A stretch of 64,000 bases of DNA from Molossus alvarezi (GCA_037176705.1 CM073898.1:38939488-39003487); one strand, 5' to 3'; shown: positions 33,252-45,698, numbered from the stretch's first letter. Notes: generated by a model not told the origin, from the sequence alone. A program made the numbers and translations.

Positions 33252-33479
33252 GATCTTGCTTTCTTTTTATGTATGCACAGTTTCTTAGGTTGGTTTTCAA
33301 CTCACCTGCTCTGGAATTGCCCTGTGTTTCACTTAATAGTAGGGATTTCTAACATTCTTCATCTAATAAATGCAATGATGTCCAATCCTCTTGGTGTTGA
33401 CAAATATTTTATAATTTTGGCCTTTTTATTTTCTTTCCCAGGTAGGCTACAGTTGTAGTTGTTTCTTTAAAAAATATTT

Positions 33480-34075
33480 TTATTCCATTTTTAAAACATC
33501 TTTATTGTTGAAAGTATTACAGATGTTTCCCCTCCCCCCCCCATTGACCCCCTCCTCCCCACTCTCACTCCCTTCCTGCTTTCCCCAAACTATTGTCTGT
33601 GTCCATTGGTTATGCATGTAAGTGTTTTTGTTTCTCTCTTCCTAACCTTCCATCCCCCTCACCCCCCTTCCCCCTGAGGTTTGTCAGTCTGTTCCCTACT
33701 TCCATGTCTCTGGTTCAATTTTGATCGACAGCTTATTTTGTTCATGATATTCCATAAATAAGTGAAATCATGTGGTACTTGTCTTTCTCTGGCTTATTAT
33801 TATTATTTTTTATCCTCACCCGAGGACATTTTTCCATTTTTTGTTCAGATAGAGCGGGAGGGAGGGAGAGAGAGAGAAACATTGATGTGAAGGGACACAT
33901 CGAGTGGCTGCCACCCGCACGACCAACCAGGGCCGGGGACAAACTGCAACCGAGATACATGCCCTTAGCGGGAACCGAGCCCGGGTCTCTCTGTACCGCA
34001 AGCCGACGCTCTAACCGCTGAGCCAAACCAGCCAGGGCTCTCTGGCTTATTTTGCTCAGCAGAATACGTAGCTGT
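33480..34075 (-). mobile_element. L1 3' UTR fragment split by a SINE
   Basis: C-rich reversed L1 3' UTR (CATCTTTATTGTTGAAAGTA, ATTGTCTGTGTCCATTGGTT, AAATCATGTGGTACTTGTCT), resuming after the SINE with GGCTTATTTTGCTCAGCAGA. Confidence 0.75.
33800..34037 (-). repeat. Ves SINE, subtype I
   Basis: Young copy with CTCTGGCTTATT duplicated on both sides, inside the L1. Confidence 0.93.
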
Positions 34076-34600
34076 TTCTTTACTTTGAGCAGAGTCCTGA
34101 ACTCTGGCATAATTCCATCTTCCAGCTCTCTTTTCCAGGTTCTGTTCTTACCTGTTAAGTATCCACACCCTTCCTAATGGCAACCTGCATTTATCACTCC
34201 TCTCCTAGAATCATGAGATTTCATATTCAAGTTCTGTGACTAAATATCTAGTTCCTCAATTTCACGCTGATAATTTAAATTGAATCTGTTTCATGTTTTG
34301 GTTCCAATATAAATTTGAAATTGTATTTGCTTTGAGGACAAAGACATGGATAGCATTTCTTTTGTATTCAATACAGTGCTGACAAATAAATATTGCTTTG
34401 AACTTGGGTTAGGATAGTTGTTTTTTTTTAACAGTGACATAAAGTAATTTAACCATAGACAGATTTAGCTCTGTTTTATAATAAAAATCTTTGTAAGATT
34501 AGTGTAAAGCAGGATATTTGGTCATTCAACAATAGGTAGACTAAAATTCAGAGAACATTAGTCTAGACCAGGGGGAAAATGAAAGTAGTTTGGGCTAGGG

Positions 34601-35265
34601 CAGTGATTTTCAACCTTTTTCATCTCATGGCACACTTAAATAACTACTAAAATTATGCAGCACACTAAAAAATATATTTTTTGCCAAACTGACAAAAAAA
34701 AAAAGGTATAATTTTGATTTACAAAAAGAAAAATTACCTACTCTTTTTGTTCCTAAGTGATTTTTAAAAAAAAACAGGGGCCTAGCCCTGGCCAGTTTGC
34801 TCAGCGGTTAGAATGTCGGCCTGCGGTCCAGAGAGACCCAGGTTTGGTTCCCGCTAAGGGCGCGTACCTCGGTTGCAGTTTGTCCCCGGCCCTGGTTGGT
34901 GTGCGGGTGGCAGCCACTCGATGTGTCCCTTTTACGTCGATGTTCCTCTCTCTCTCTTCCTCTCTCTCCCTCCCACTCTGTCTGAACAAAAAATGGAAAA
35001 ATGTCCTCAGGGGAGGATAAAAAAAAATCAGGTGCCTATACTTATATATAAGGATTTCTGATACCAAGAGTTAACCAATCAGATGAAACCTTTTTATGTG
35101 ACATGACCAGTATGATGCGACTCTATTTATTCATGTGGAAGGGCTATTGCTGGCTGTTTTCATTTTTTTAATTTGACAATCTAAGGGAAAAGAGGTCAGT
35201 GCCCCTGACTAAATAGGTATTGTATGTTTTAAAAATTCTTGCAGCACACCAGTTGAAAATCGCTG
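34601..35265. mobile_element. Non-autonomous hAT transposon, split by a SINE
   Basis: Ends CAGTGATTTTCAACC and GTTGAAAATCGCTG are inverted. Flanks GGCTAGGG (34593-34600) and GGCTTGGG (35266-35273) are an 8-bp duplication with one change. No transposase frame. Confidence 0.82.
34784..35028 (+). repeat. Ves SINE, subtype I, inside the hAT element
   Basis: CAGGGGCCTA / CAGGTGCCTA flank it. Younger than its host. Confidence 0.9.
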
Positions 35266-35273
35266 GGCTTGGG

Positions 35274-37055
35274 TAATGGAGGTGCTGAGAAAGGAAAGGT
35301 TTTGAGAAACAACTATGATGGATGATTAGCTATGGGGTGACTGGTGGTGGTGGGGAGTAGACTTGGGGTTGGGGGAGGGATTCATGCCTTGCATAACCGA
35401 TGGATGGCAGTTCAATCCCAAAAAGATTTGTAGGTCAGAACACCCGATTGCCTAGATAATGTGCTGGATGCCACTGCCAATTTTACCTTTTTTCATTCTT
35501 CTTTGGTAGCTATCAAAGAGATCTTACCCACGGTTAATGTTTTCCTACTTTTGGACATAATTTACATTACTTAGTTACAATCAGATTCCAATTCTTCTTT
35601 CCCTGTTTACACTCAAATCACCATGATTGGATTTGGATATTCTTTGACATCTTCAAATATTTAAGGACAATCATTTGGGATATGCCTTATCTTCAAATGT
35701 GTGATCCTTGCTATTCTATTGATTTCTACTTTCATTTTTAGAGGGAAATCTAATTTTAAAAATGAGCCCTGCTATACCTTACATGCAATGTAAATATTAA
35801 ATCAATGAGTAGAGGGTTAATAAAAATAGATTGAATGTGAAAGCCATTAACAATCAATCAGTGGCTAAATGAGTCAAGGCATAGACAAAGCTAATTCACA
35901 AATGGAAAATAAAATGGAAAAAAATGTTCAGAGTAAAGCTTTCTCCCTTGTCTGTCTCCTAAACACTGTAATGTAGTGTTTGCTTTTGTTATTGACCCGA
36001 ATTTAGGTGGCCATGGGAAGTAAGTAGCCTGTTGTTGGTCCTATAACCAGAGAGCAAAGAATTAGGTGAAATAAGAATTAGTAGGAAACATGGCTTAATA
36101 GTTTTAAGAGGTGGGTTAAACAGAAGTTTTATTATTGTGCTGTCCAAGGCCATTTCTGGATGAAATTGTGAAGTGGGCTCTGATTTCCTTCTCTTTTAAA
36201 GTTTCCTCCAAGGTGTTATGCAGGTGAGGACTCAGATACTTGGCAGTCTTTTGAAAAGGCCTTCAATTTGCACTAAATTTATTCACACTAGTTAAATGTC
36301 TCTAGGATTATCTACACCTATCTGGGATTTGAGGCTTAATCTAAACTCATAAGTGAAACTCTAACGTGAAATTTCAGGCTTCATTTAAGGGGTGAGTGAC
36401 AGTTTCGAAGGATATTGGAAAACACCCCACCAAGAGGTAGGTAAACTGCTTCTGAAAAAGCCGGGTCCTGGTTGCCACAGCTAATTATTTGCAAATGAAT
36501 AATAACAGATATTAACATTCAAAAAAGGTAAAGTGTAAAATTATAATTTAAAAATTAAAAATTGAGAAGTCTTAAAAGGATAGGGATTTTGGCCCCCTCC
36601 TCTTTCCCTGGTGGTTCGCAAACTCAGGGAGTTTCCCCGGTAAAATCCCAAGCTGGTCGCCTACACAGAGAATAAGCAGAAACCCCAAGAGGCAGGCCCC
36701 TCCATATCGGAAGGAGAAAGGTTTAATAAGCAAGGGGACTTCCTTAGGCGGTTTGTCTTGGGTGCCTGCAAGACGAGATCTCCATCCACATTCTTAAGAG
36801 TTTATACAGAGGCCCTAACATGGATCAGCCACCTACACTGTCCAGATGGTCCCAACATAGTACTCTTTCAAGGTTGCCTCCTTCAGGTGGCTCCCAGACC
36901 CGGCACAGTGGGAGGACTGTAGTTCCCTGGCTAGGGTAGTGGGTGGGGCCTCTGATGGCCCCAATCAGCTCTGGGTTTACCCGAGGTCAGGTCCTCTCCA
37001 TGACCGACTTCCACATCCCCTAAACTGAACCTTGCTACCTGCTCTGACTCTACTA
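35274..37055. other. Intergenic stretch upstream of PRORSD1
   Basis: Positions 35274-36590 are AT-rich with nothing recognised. From 36590 the composition becomes GC-richer without clear CpG density or a known repeat. A degraded LTR is possible but I cannot show paired ends. Confidence 0.4.
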
Positions 37056-37059
37056 GAAT

Positions 37060-37500
37060 CGCCAACGTGGGGCGCAGGAACCAGGAGCGGGGTCGGGGAG
37101 GGCTACGAGAATGCAGGCGCCAACGGTGGGCCCCGGGGAAGGAACTCTGCAGGTGCTGCCCGGCTGCCTCCGCGCAGCTTTCAGGAACCGCGCGAGACGC
37201 GCGCAGGCGGCACCGCCCCTGGGCTTCCGGCGGCCTCGGTCCCTGCGGGCACTTCCGCCAGCCTCCGTGGATGCCGGGCACTTCCTCTCCCACGACAGCA
37301 GAATGGCCGGCGCCGAGCTGCGGGCGGCGCTCGAACAGCGGCTCGACGCCCTCGCCATCCGCACGGAGGTCCTGGAGCACCCCGAGGTGAGGCGCTACGC
37401 CGGGGCCGCCGGGCTGGAGGTGGGGGGCGCCGCTGCAGCGGCCGTCGGGCGAGGCCGCAAAACCCACCGGTCCCGGGGTGATGTGCCGCAGAAACGTAGG
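37060..37500 (+). promoter_or_regulatory. PRORSD1: CpG island, PRORSD1 promoter
   Basis: Dense CpG block containing exon 1. CTTCCGG and ACTTCCGCC (about 37223-37259) resemble ETS sites close to the likely start. Several long open frames on both strands (for example 36931-37467 minus) are GC artefacts with no recognisable domain. Confidence 0.75.
37303..37386 (+). CDS. PRORSD1: PRORSD1 exon 1 (residues 1-28)
   Basis: ATG at 37303 chosen because MAGAELRAALEQRL is the family N-terminus. Donor CCCGAG|GTGAGG. The frame is also open upstream to an ATG at 37111, which would add 64 residues. Confidence 0.9.
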
Positions 37501-38900
37501 TTCTAGGGCACATCCTGGAGTCTAGTACGGAAGGGGCCCGACAGCAACATCAAAGGCCTCTCGACTTTGGATTGTTATTGAGAAAACTTGTTTTCCTCTT
37601 GTATTTGATCACATTTCATGTTGCGAATTGGGGTAAAGTATTGAGAACTTGTGCATCTTAAACTGGTGTGGAGTGTTGTCCACTTTAATGTGTAGCTAAA
37701 AAAAGTCACCAAGCAGTAAACCGACTCTGCAGTGCCTACAATGTACCGGGCATCATGCACCAAGTTTAGAGTTTGGGTCTTTTCAACACTAGTGTGTATA
37801 AAGATTTGCAAATATTTCAGGGAACCAGTGGTAACTTGAGACCTGCGGGGACATAAACTTTTTTGCCCAAGGTGTCATTAACAGCTAATGGTACTATGGT
37901 AATCTTCAAAGGGTAGAGAAGTACTTTAAGTCTCACTCAACTTTACAGATTTAACATCAAAACTATCATTTTCTCTGATCTTCTGCCTCCCATGTAGTCT
38001 ACATACTCTCCCCCTTCTTTACCTGCGAATGTTGCCAGTTTTCTGATAGTCTCTGTTAGTCCAGGGTCTCATTCCTGCCCATTCACGCAGATGGTGGTTA
38101 CATATTTGTAGATTGGAGGTTGTCGTCACCAGATCTGGATGTAATGGAATGCTAAAGAGTCTGGGCACTTAAAACTTTCAGTCTCAACGTTTAAAGATAA
38201 AACAAAAAGCATTTTAAGAATATGAGGGTTTGGTCAGCACTCTGAAATAGAGAACTGACCTAAGAGAAACTACTTGAGGTCCTGATAGGAGGAATTGAGA
38301 TGGTAAAGGTTTATAATTATTTTATCTACCAGTTAAATCCAGGGCACTGAGTACTTTCTAATCTTACCGTTTTCATCCAGCAAGCAGAATACGTTTAACT
38401 GTGTGTTTGTAGTGTGTGTGTGTATACATGCATGTTATTTTATAATTTCTTGTGATATTTTACAGGTGTTTACAGTTGAAGAAATGATGCCTCATATCCA
38501 ACACCTGAAAGGAGCACATAGTAAGAACTTATTTCTAAAAGACAAAAAGAAAAAAGGCTACTGGCTGGTGACAGTTCTTCATGACAGACAAGTTAATTTA
38601 AATGATCTAGCCAAGCAGTTAGGTGTTGGGAGTGGAAATCTACGGTTTGCTGATGAAACAGCCATGCTAGAAAAACTAAAAGTTGGCCAAGGCTGTGCCA
38701 CGCCCTTGGCACTATTCTGTGACGATGGAGATGTGAAATTTGTTCTGGATTCTGCTTTTGTGGAAGGTGGACATGAAAAGGTGTACTTTCATCCAATGAC
38801 CAATGCAGCAACCATGGGATTGAGCCCTGAAGACTTTCTTACATTTGTGAAGAAGGCAGGACATGATCCCATAATACTAAATTTTGATAAAAGCAAGTAA
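37303..38900 (+). CDS. PRORSD1: PRORSD1, prolyl-tRNA synthetase-associated domain protein (2 exons, intact)
   Basis: A single-domain member of the YbaK/ProX (INS-like) family. Relatives hydrolyse mischarged tRNA(Pro), mainly Ala-tRNA(Pro), in trans; cytosolic action is inferred. Exon 1 (37303-37386) and exon 2 (38466-38900) join in phase 0 to 172 residues. Visible features: N-terminus MAGAELRAALEQRL, then VFTVEEMMPHIQHLKGAHSK, KNLFLKDKKKKGYWLVTVLHD, the family signature GQGCATPLALF with the conserved GxxxP, and the C-terminal HPMTNAATMGLSPEDF. Length fits the rodent orthologue. The human locus is annotated as a pseudogene; here both exons, splice sites and frame are intact. An AATAAA at 39127-39132 is a plausible poly(A) signal. 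Confidence 0.93.
38466..38900 (+). CDS. PRORSD1: PRORSD1 exon 2 (residues 29-172 and stop)
   Basis: Acceptor TATTTTACAG|GTGTTTACAG. It encodes almost the whole editing domain and ends with LNFDKSK and stop TAA at 38898-38900. Confidence 0.95.
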   Translation: MFTVEEMMPHIQHLKGAHSKNLFLKDKKKKGYWLVTVLHDRQVNLNDLAKQLGVGSGNLRFADETAMLEKLKVGQGCATPLALFCDDGDVKFVLDSAFVEGGHEKVYFHPMTNAATMGLSPEDFLTFVKKAGHDPIILNFDKSK

Positions 38901-39126
38901 TTGAGCTAATATTTAGAGTACATTTATATCTGAAAGCTGTTGTTGTTATTAAAAGTGATAAAAATATTTAGCAGCTTGGTTTGGTGACTACTTAAGTCAT
39001 TTTAGGAGGGATTATTCATCTTAAAAATGTTCTTTAAAAGATGTATTAAGGTAATGTTAGCTCAGATCCCCCTCCACTATGCTCCATTCCTCACAACTCA
39101 CTACAGAAATGCCTTAAAAAATTAAT

Positions 39127-39132
39127 AATAAA
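39127..39132 (+). terminator. Candidate PRORSD1 poly(A) signal AATAAA
   Basis: AATAAA about 230 nt past the stop. An ATTAAA at about 38949 is an alternative. Confidence 0.4.
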
Positions 39133-39216
39133 CATCAAAACTAGGATTAGTTAACTAAGATTAATCATCATACATCTTTGTTAGGGTGTTGATTGTACTT
39201 GAAATAAGCAAGTGGC

Positions 39217-39391
39217 GTCCGGCCCATGTGGCTCAGTGGTTGAGCGTCAAACCATGCACCAAGAGACTGCCAGTTCAATTCCTGGTCAGGACACACACCC
39301 AGCTTGTGGGCCCAATCCCCAGTGTAGGGCTCTCTCTCCCTCTCACTTCCTCTTTCTCTAAAATCAATAAAGGGTAAAAAAAATTTTTTTT
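39217..39391 (+). repeat. Ves SINE, subtype II, shortened
   Basis: Lacks part of the middle. AAGTGGC flanks both ends. Confidence 0.85.
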
Positions 39392-39580
39392 AAGTGGCAA
39401 AACAGCATATATGAAATTATGCACATGATAGTGTACATATAGGGAAAAATTAAAAGGAATATAAGAATATATTGTTGATATGGTTCTTTTGGGGGAATAA
39501 AGATTAAGGAATAAAAACTTCCAGCAAGATAATTCAAACAAACATGGGTTAAAAGCTAAACATTTCCATTACTGGGTGTG

Positions 39581-39770
39581 TTTTTTTTTTCTTTGTTACT
39601 TTTAGAGAGAGATGGAAACATTGATGAGAGAGAACATCAATTGGCTGCCTCCAGCATGCCCCCCACTGGGATTTGGCCCACAAACTGGGCATGTGCCCAG
39701 ACTGGGAATCGAACCAGTGACCTCTTGGTGCATGGGTTGACAGTCAACCACTGAGCCACACTGGCCAGGC
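39581..39770 (-). repeat. Ves SINE, subtype II
   Basis: TGGGTGTGTTTTT occurs on both sides. Confidence 0.88.
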
Positions 39771-39839
39771 TGGGTGTGTGTTTTTAAATGTTTTGTTTTT
39801 TTTCCCAGTGAAAAAAATAAGCTTGTTAACTGTTAGTCC

Positions 39840-39935
39840 ACACCTGAGGATATTTTTTCCCACTGATTTTTAGAGAGTGAAAGGGGATGTTGGCTCAGGC
39901 CAACACTTTAACCACTGAACCACACTGTCCAGGGC
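39840..39935 (-). repeat. Ves SINE with large internal deletion
   Basis: Tail CACCTGAGGATATTTTTTCC is joined to head AACCACTGAACCACACTGTC. Confidence 0.75.
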
Positions 39936-39980
39936 AACTAACTTTTTATGAAAGTGTATCTTTAAAAAATTTTATAATCT

Positions 39981-40147
39981 GCCTGGCTCGTGAGCATCGT
40001 CCCATGGGCTGAGAGGTCCCAGTTCTATTTAGTGCACATGTCAGGGCACATGCCAGGGTTTTGGGCTCAATCCCCAGTAGGGGGCATGCAGGAGGCAGCC
40101 CACTGATGTTTCTCTTTCTAAAAAACCAATAAAAAAATATTTAAAAA
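39981..40147 (+). repeat. Ves SINE, subtype II, shortened
   Basis: GCCTGGCTCGTGAGCATCGT head with part missing; AACCAATAAAAAA tail. Confidence 0.82.
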
Positions 40148-40366
40148 CTTTTGTTATTATAACATTGAAATTATATTTTAAAACTCAGAACTAGAATATA
40201 CACAAATGATTTGTATAGTCTTTGTTTAAAGGTTAGAAATGTGAACATGAACAAGTTTCTTCTGTCTTCTAGAATAAACTGAGTTTTACTCATCCCTTCT
40301 CAATTATGGCATATGGATTATGTATTGTCAGTTGTCACACAGAAAGTAGTTCAAAAATAGAGTGAG

Positions 40367-40620
40367 GCCCTGGCCGGTTAAGCTCAGCGGTTACAGCATC
40401 GGCCTGCGATCCCGAAAGACCCAGGTTCGGTTCCCGCTAAGGGCATGTACCTCGGTTGCAGTTTGTCCCCGGCCCTGGTTGGTCGTGCGGGTGGCAGCCA
40501 CTCGATGTGTCCCTTTCACATCGATGTTTCTCTCTCTCTCTCTCTCTCCTTCCCACTCTATCTGAAATAAAAAAAAAAAAAAAAGGAAAAATATCCTCGG
40601 GTGAGGATTAAAAAAAAAGA
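40367..40620 (+). repeat. Ves SINE, subtype I
   Basis: Young full-length copy with AGAGTGAGG on both sides. Confidence 0.93.
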
Positions 40621-40956
40621 AGAGTGAGGAAAATGGACATTTTTTTCCATCTCACTTAAATTCAAACAATACCCTTCATCAGTTGAGGGTCTGGGTAGAC
40701 TACTACAAAAACAGTTCACAGGTCTTGTCATGAAAATTCTCATTTTCTTCTAAGTTTGATCACTCAAAAAATAATTTCCATCTGGTAGAGATACTGTACT
40801 TAATTTATACTAATTTGTGTTACTAAGAAACAAAGTAAAGTAAAAACGCCATTTCCTGATACATGATTAGAAACTACAAGTCTACTCATGAAAGAATTTT
40901 TTATAAAATATAGAACAGATTTAAAAGGTGTGGAGTTAGTAAGAAAAACTTTTCAT

Positions 40957-41179
40957 GCCCAACCAGTGTGGCTCAGTGATTGAGCATCAACCCATGCACC
41001 AAGAGGTCACTGGTTCAATTCCCAGTCAGAGCACATGCCCAGGTTGTGGGCCAAATCCCTGGGGGCGGGGGGGGGGGGGGGGAGGTATGCTAGGAGGCAG
41101 CCAATTGATGTTTTCTAGTCAATGTTCTCTCTCCCTCTTCCTTCCTCTCTCTCTCTTAAAATCAATAAAGAAAAAAACA
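40957..41179 (+). repeat. Ves SINE, subtype II, with a long G run
   Basis: Duplication AAAAACTTTTCAT at 40944-40956 and 41180-41192. A G-rich run at 41060-41084 replaces the usual GTGGGGGGCATG. Confidence 0.9.
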
Positions 41180-41467
41180 AAAAACTTTTCATAAATAACC
41201 TTATTTGGAGTTGTCATGTTAGTTTTTCCTTACTCTGTACTGTATCTGTAGCAGTAAATGTTAAGTTGCTTTGCATATAAAATGAAAGGTTAATGAACAG
41301 AATCAAAGACACTGAGGACCTTAGATAAGTGGTCTAACTGCCCTTCCCCACTTATGATAGAAACAGGCACAGAAAGACTGACCTGCTTAAGGCTGGTTGC
41401 CATCTCTAACATCTGCTTCCAATGGCTATGAGTGAAAAAGAGATACTAATTTGTACAATCTATTATT

Positions 41468-41635
41468 TTTTTTTTTTTAGAGAGAGAAAGGGGCAGGGGG
41501 AGAAATACCGATTTGTTGTTCTACTTATTTATGATTCATTGGTTGATTCTTGTATGTGCCTTGACCTGGGATTGAACCTGCCACCTTAGCTTCTTGGAAC
41601 AACACCCTAATCAACTCAGCTACCTAGCCAGGGCT
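41468..41635 (-). repeat. Subtype III tRNA SINE
   Basis: GATTTGTTGTTCTACTTATT to CTACCTAGCCAGGGC. Confidence 0.83.
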
Positions 41636-41999
41636 GTATAAGTATTTAAACCCATTTTGGGATTGACAACAGATACTTTCTTCTCTTTCTCCCCAAAACC
41701 TCCAATACCCATCCCAAAATTATTAGGACACAATCATCTAAAGATTATGGGTTATGTCTGAAAATGGGTCTTCCAGGGCAAAGGAAAAGGAAAGAATAAT
41801 ACTTGGCTAAGTCATATTTTAAAAATTTTAAATGATTACTAACCACTTGTTATAAAAATCACCTTTGTTTTATTTCTTTCTATATCAGTTTGATAAGCAA
41901 ATGTTAAACCAACCTAATTAAAAAGAATAAAGTTAAAAACTAAAATGAAAAAATGATGAATGTTTTAAAAAAGATAAACAATGGTGTCTCTCTTGTTAT

Positions 42000-44900
42000 A
42001 AACTGGATTTCTGTGGCTGATATTAGATATTGCCAAACATTTTGCTAGTTAACTCCAAATCCTTCAGTAGCATTACTTTTAAAGGAAATGTTATAGCGTT
42101 TATATTATTTGACTTGGTATTTAATAACAGTTTTAAGTACAATGGCAAACACTGAAAGAGAACCCTTAGTAGAAAAGAAAAAGACAATTTATAATCAAGT
42201 TCTGTTAAACGGTGTTATAAGTGCAACTTTATCCATCAGCATTCCTTTTAAGGCATTTTCATTGTCCAAATATTTCAACATGTACATCAAGGTTTATATT
42301 ATAAAATGGGCTCCTTCTGTATTATTCATTCAAGGCTTAAAGAAAAAAATACATCTCAGGACTAAGTGTAACAGAAAATAAAAACAAAAACTCACCACTT
42401 TTCTCCTAAGTAACTTAAAATACAAGTCCATTTAGCATACATTATCATTCACTATAATTCCAGATTTGGTACAGTATCTTTCACTTCCTGACATAAACTG
42501 TTAAGACAGTGCAGGCTGTAATATTCATTTGTGAGGTGGCTGCAATTCTGTAATATGCACAGTGATTTTTAAATAGGCTCTTACCATGCCTTGCATGAAA
42601 GGTGCTGCATACAAACCTGTTTTGTGAACTCTTTGGTAACCACCAGTTCAAAAACTTGGGTCAAAATTTCCACCTGGCCAGATCTGAAGCACTTTATTGT
42701 AGTTCTGGGCCGAAGCTCTTACCCTGTATATTGAATTTTTCAGTGTTTTTCTGGAGGGGTGGGGTGGGGTAGAGGGGTTAGGTGTAGATTTAGAATAGAG
42801 CCAGATAATTAAAAGCATGTCAGACCCCAGTCAGAAAGGCCCCAGTTACTTTCTAGTTAGCCATATTTTGTTTGGCAGAGTAGTTTAAGGAAAAAGTGAC
42901 TTCCTGCTAAGTTTGCTTCCAATGATATATTTTTGAGAAAGTAAAATATTCATGTAGTTATTATCTAGTTCTTTTTTGAAATGTTATGAAAAAGGGGATC
43001 AACATAGTTGAGACTGTTCCTACTTTTACAGTCTCAAATGTTCCCTTGGATGTTGCTTTAACTGGGCTTTCTCATGGTCAGCTTACTCAGATTCAGTACT
43101 TTATAGCTTGCCCTTAGCATTTTCTACTTGAAGCAATAATGTACTGCTTAAGTTAGCAGGTTCTTTATTTTAGGACATTAGTATCCTGGAGAGGTCAAAC
43201 TGTGATACCTTTCACCCTCACTGGGCCACCTCCTACTCATTAATTTCAACTTTCCATAATTGTCCTGGGACGTGTCCTAGCTGTGCAAATTAGAAGCTAG
43301 TTAATAATAAATCTAAGTTACCTACTTACTGTATTTTAGCTAAAACATAATTTCTATATTTTCCATTTATCTACCTAAAAATGAATTTACATTTTTTACA
43401 TGCAAGTGTCTCTAGACTGCCATGATACCCATTATCAATTTGATACTCGAATCTAGGGAGTCATGATGGAGAGAGATCTTACTAAGTCTAGAGAATAGGT
43501 TTTAAATGTGTTGCATAATACTTGCATTTTAGTAAGAATCCTTTGTATTTACATTATGTAGCACCTTTCATCCAAGAGTTTTAAAGTGATTTAGCTTTAC
43601 AGCATTATTTGGCGGCAAAACCTAAATTAATAGTGGCTACGTTAACCGAATTTGCTAATTTCTATTTAATTTCTGGTCAACTATACATTCTGTTTTCATT
43701 AATGGTCTTTCAGAAAGTAGACTTTGAACATAACACTGCTACTGGCCTACCAAACACTTTATATATATGCGAGAGAAAAGAGAAGGGAGAGAGAGCGAGG
43801 GAGAGGGGAGAACACATTTCTCATGCCATCTAGGTGAGTGATGAAACACACAGTTCACACAAACCACATATGGGAATATGGAATTATTCCAAAAAGATTT
43901 TTAGAGCTGGTAATGAGAGCCTAAGAAGTACACTGTTAAAATAAAAAAGTCAGCATCTTTCTCATTTCAGACCTTTAAGATTATTCTGATATTTATGTTA
44001 AATAAGGAGATTGCATCAACAGGTATCAATGCATTTTTTTGATTTTATAAGAAAATAAAACTGTGATATAAAACTGGAACTACAAAAAACTGATGTCTCC
44101 CTGGGTTAAAGTAACTAAATCTACTTTTTTGTGCTTCTTCCAAATGTTTAAGGTAACAAATGCATACAAATATTTCAAAAGTACCAATAATAGTTACCAA
44201 CTTTAATGTAACATTATAAAGGACAAAAACAGAAAAATTCTTATTAAGTGATAATAATAATAAAGTGAGTTCCTGGCAAAATGCAGATCATAGTAAATTA
44301 TTTACATTATTTTTGCCATAAGAAAACTTCTTAAGCAACAGTCAGCTCTCAAGTTAAAAACAACAAACATACATAAAGAAGGAAAATGAGTTCAAATACA
44401 ACAGCTTTATCTTGGGGTTGTCATTTGCTGGAAAATCATCTTACTAAAAAGTTTCAGAAAAACACTCTTTACTTTTAACTTGGATCCATGTGTGTGGATG
44501 CTTAGTGTTGCTTACTGGGGAATATGGAAAGATTAATATTACTGTAAATTTTTTATAATTCCTATCTCATGGATTTTTCAGATTTATCTTATAAACTGAA
44601 TTTCTTTTTCAGTGCATCAAAATAATGGGCTTAAAAAAAATAAGAACACCAATACATGCAGTCTGCTAACCAATAAGGCTCTGGCATGCCAAAACAATGT
44701 TCTCTGTATCTTGATATACAGTACATTCCACAACATACTACAGCATTTAATTTCGATTACACAACTAAATATAAATGGCTAGATTTTGGCTAATACTTAG
44801 CAGAAGCATTAAGCAAACATGGATAAATTCATAAACAAATGATGAAAGAAGTAGGTTGTTCTTGGAGTACTTCTTGAAACCTCACAACACTCGGTCCTTA

Positions 44901-45698
44901 GCGAGAGAACATCCTTTATTCAGTAGATCTTAACAGTACAATGTTTAGTAAGTCCTAAAACCTTCTAAAAATTTTGGCAGTTGACTCCAGTAGTGCTCCT
45001 TGATTCAAGGAAGGAATGAAGGTTTGTATTTCTTGCCTGCTCTAGTCACGCAGAATTGAATAAAGTCTCCTTAAAGATTTTAAAAAATGATTTCTATAGC
45101 TGTGTGTCTTGTTACTTCAGAAATAAAGGCTTCATACTGAGAAAATGAAGGACACTTTTCTCTCTGTATTTAGTTGAAAGGTAGAAAGAAAGAAAATATA
45201 AGAAAAGGTTGAAGATAAGAGAGATATAAATACAGAGCAGCCACTACAAGAACAGCATGCACCAGATACTTCTATAGGAATGAGAGTGACAGAAAATCAG
45301 AGACATGTTTTCTTGAAGTGGCATTGAGTTTACCCTCAATTACCAAGAACGCTGTGGCAAAGTTGTATTCCTAACACAAAAAAGAAAAGACTTCAAACTG
45401 AAACAAGAATTTCTAAAACATTACTAATAAACTTAAATTTAAATTGAGGGAAAAAATAATTCTTAAAGGTTTGTTTCCTGTTTGATAGGCAAAAATTTAT
45501 GGCAATCAAGTAATCTTGCTTTACTAGTAAATAGGACAGAAGTCATGAATTAAGCAAGCAATATTTACATCTGTTAATGCAATATGCACTTGTCCTTATA
45601 CTTAATGCTGTTAGTTTGTATAAATGAGACTAATCTCATTTACATTTTGAGCAAGAAACTCACCACTTGGCCCACATGTCATGTAGTGGGTAATAGAA
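42000..45698 (-). other. CCDC88A: Probable long CCDC88A 3' UTR
   Basis: About 3.7 kb after the canonical stop has no SINE or other young repeat, unlike both sides. Minus-strand AATAAA signals occur at 44915-44920, 43164-43169 and 42693-42698. The exact end cannot be set from sequence. Short open frames here (for example 42109-42381 plus) have no family resemblance. Confidence 0.6.

Noticed and set aside
36931..37467. 178-codon minus-strand frame antisense to PRORSD1 exon 1
   Set aside because: Shadow of a GC-rich promoter and exon; no recognisable domain.
42109..42381. 90-codon plus-strand frame in the CCDC88A 3' region
   Set aside because: Antisense to the probable 3' UTR, low complexity, no resemblance.
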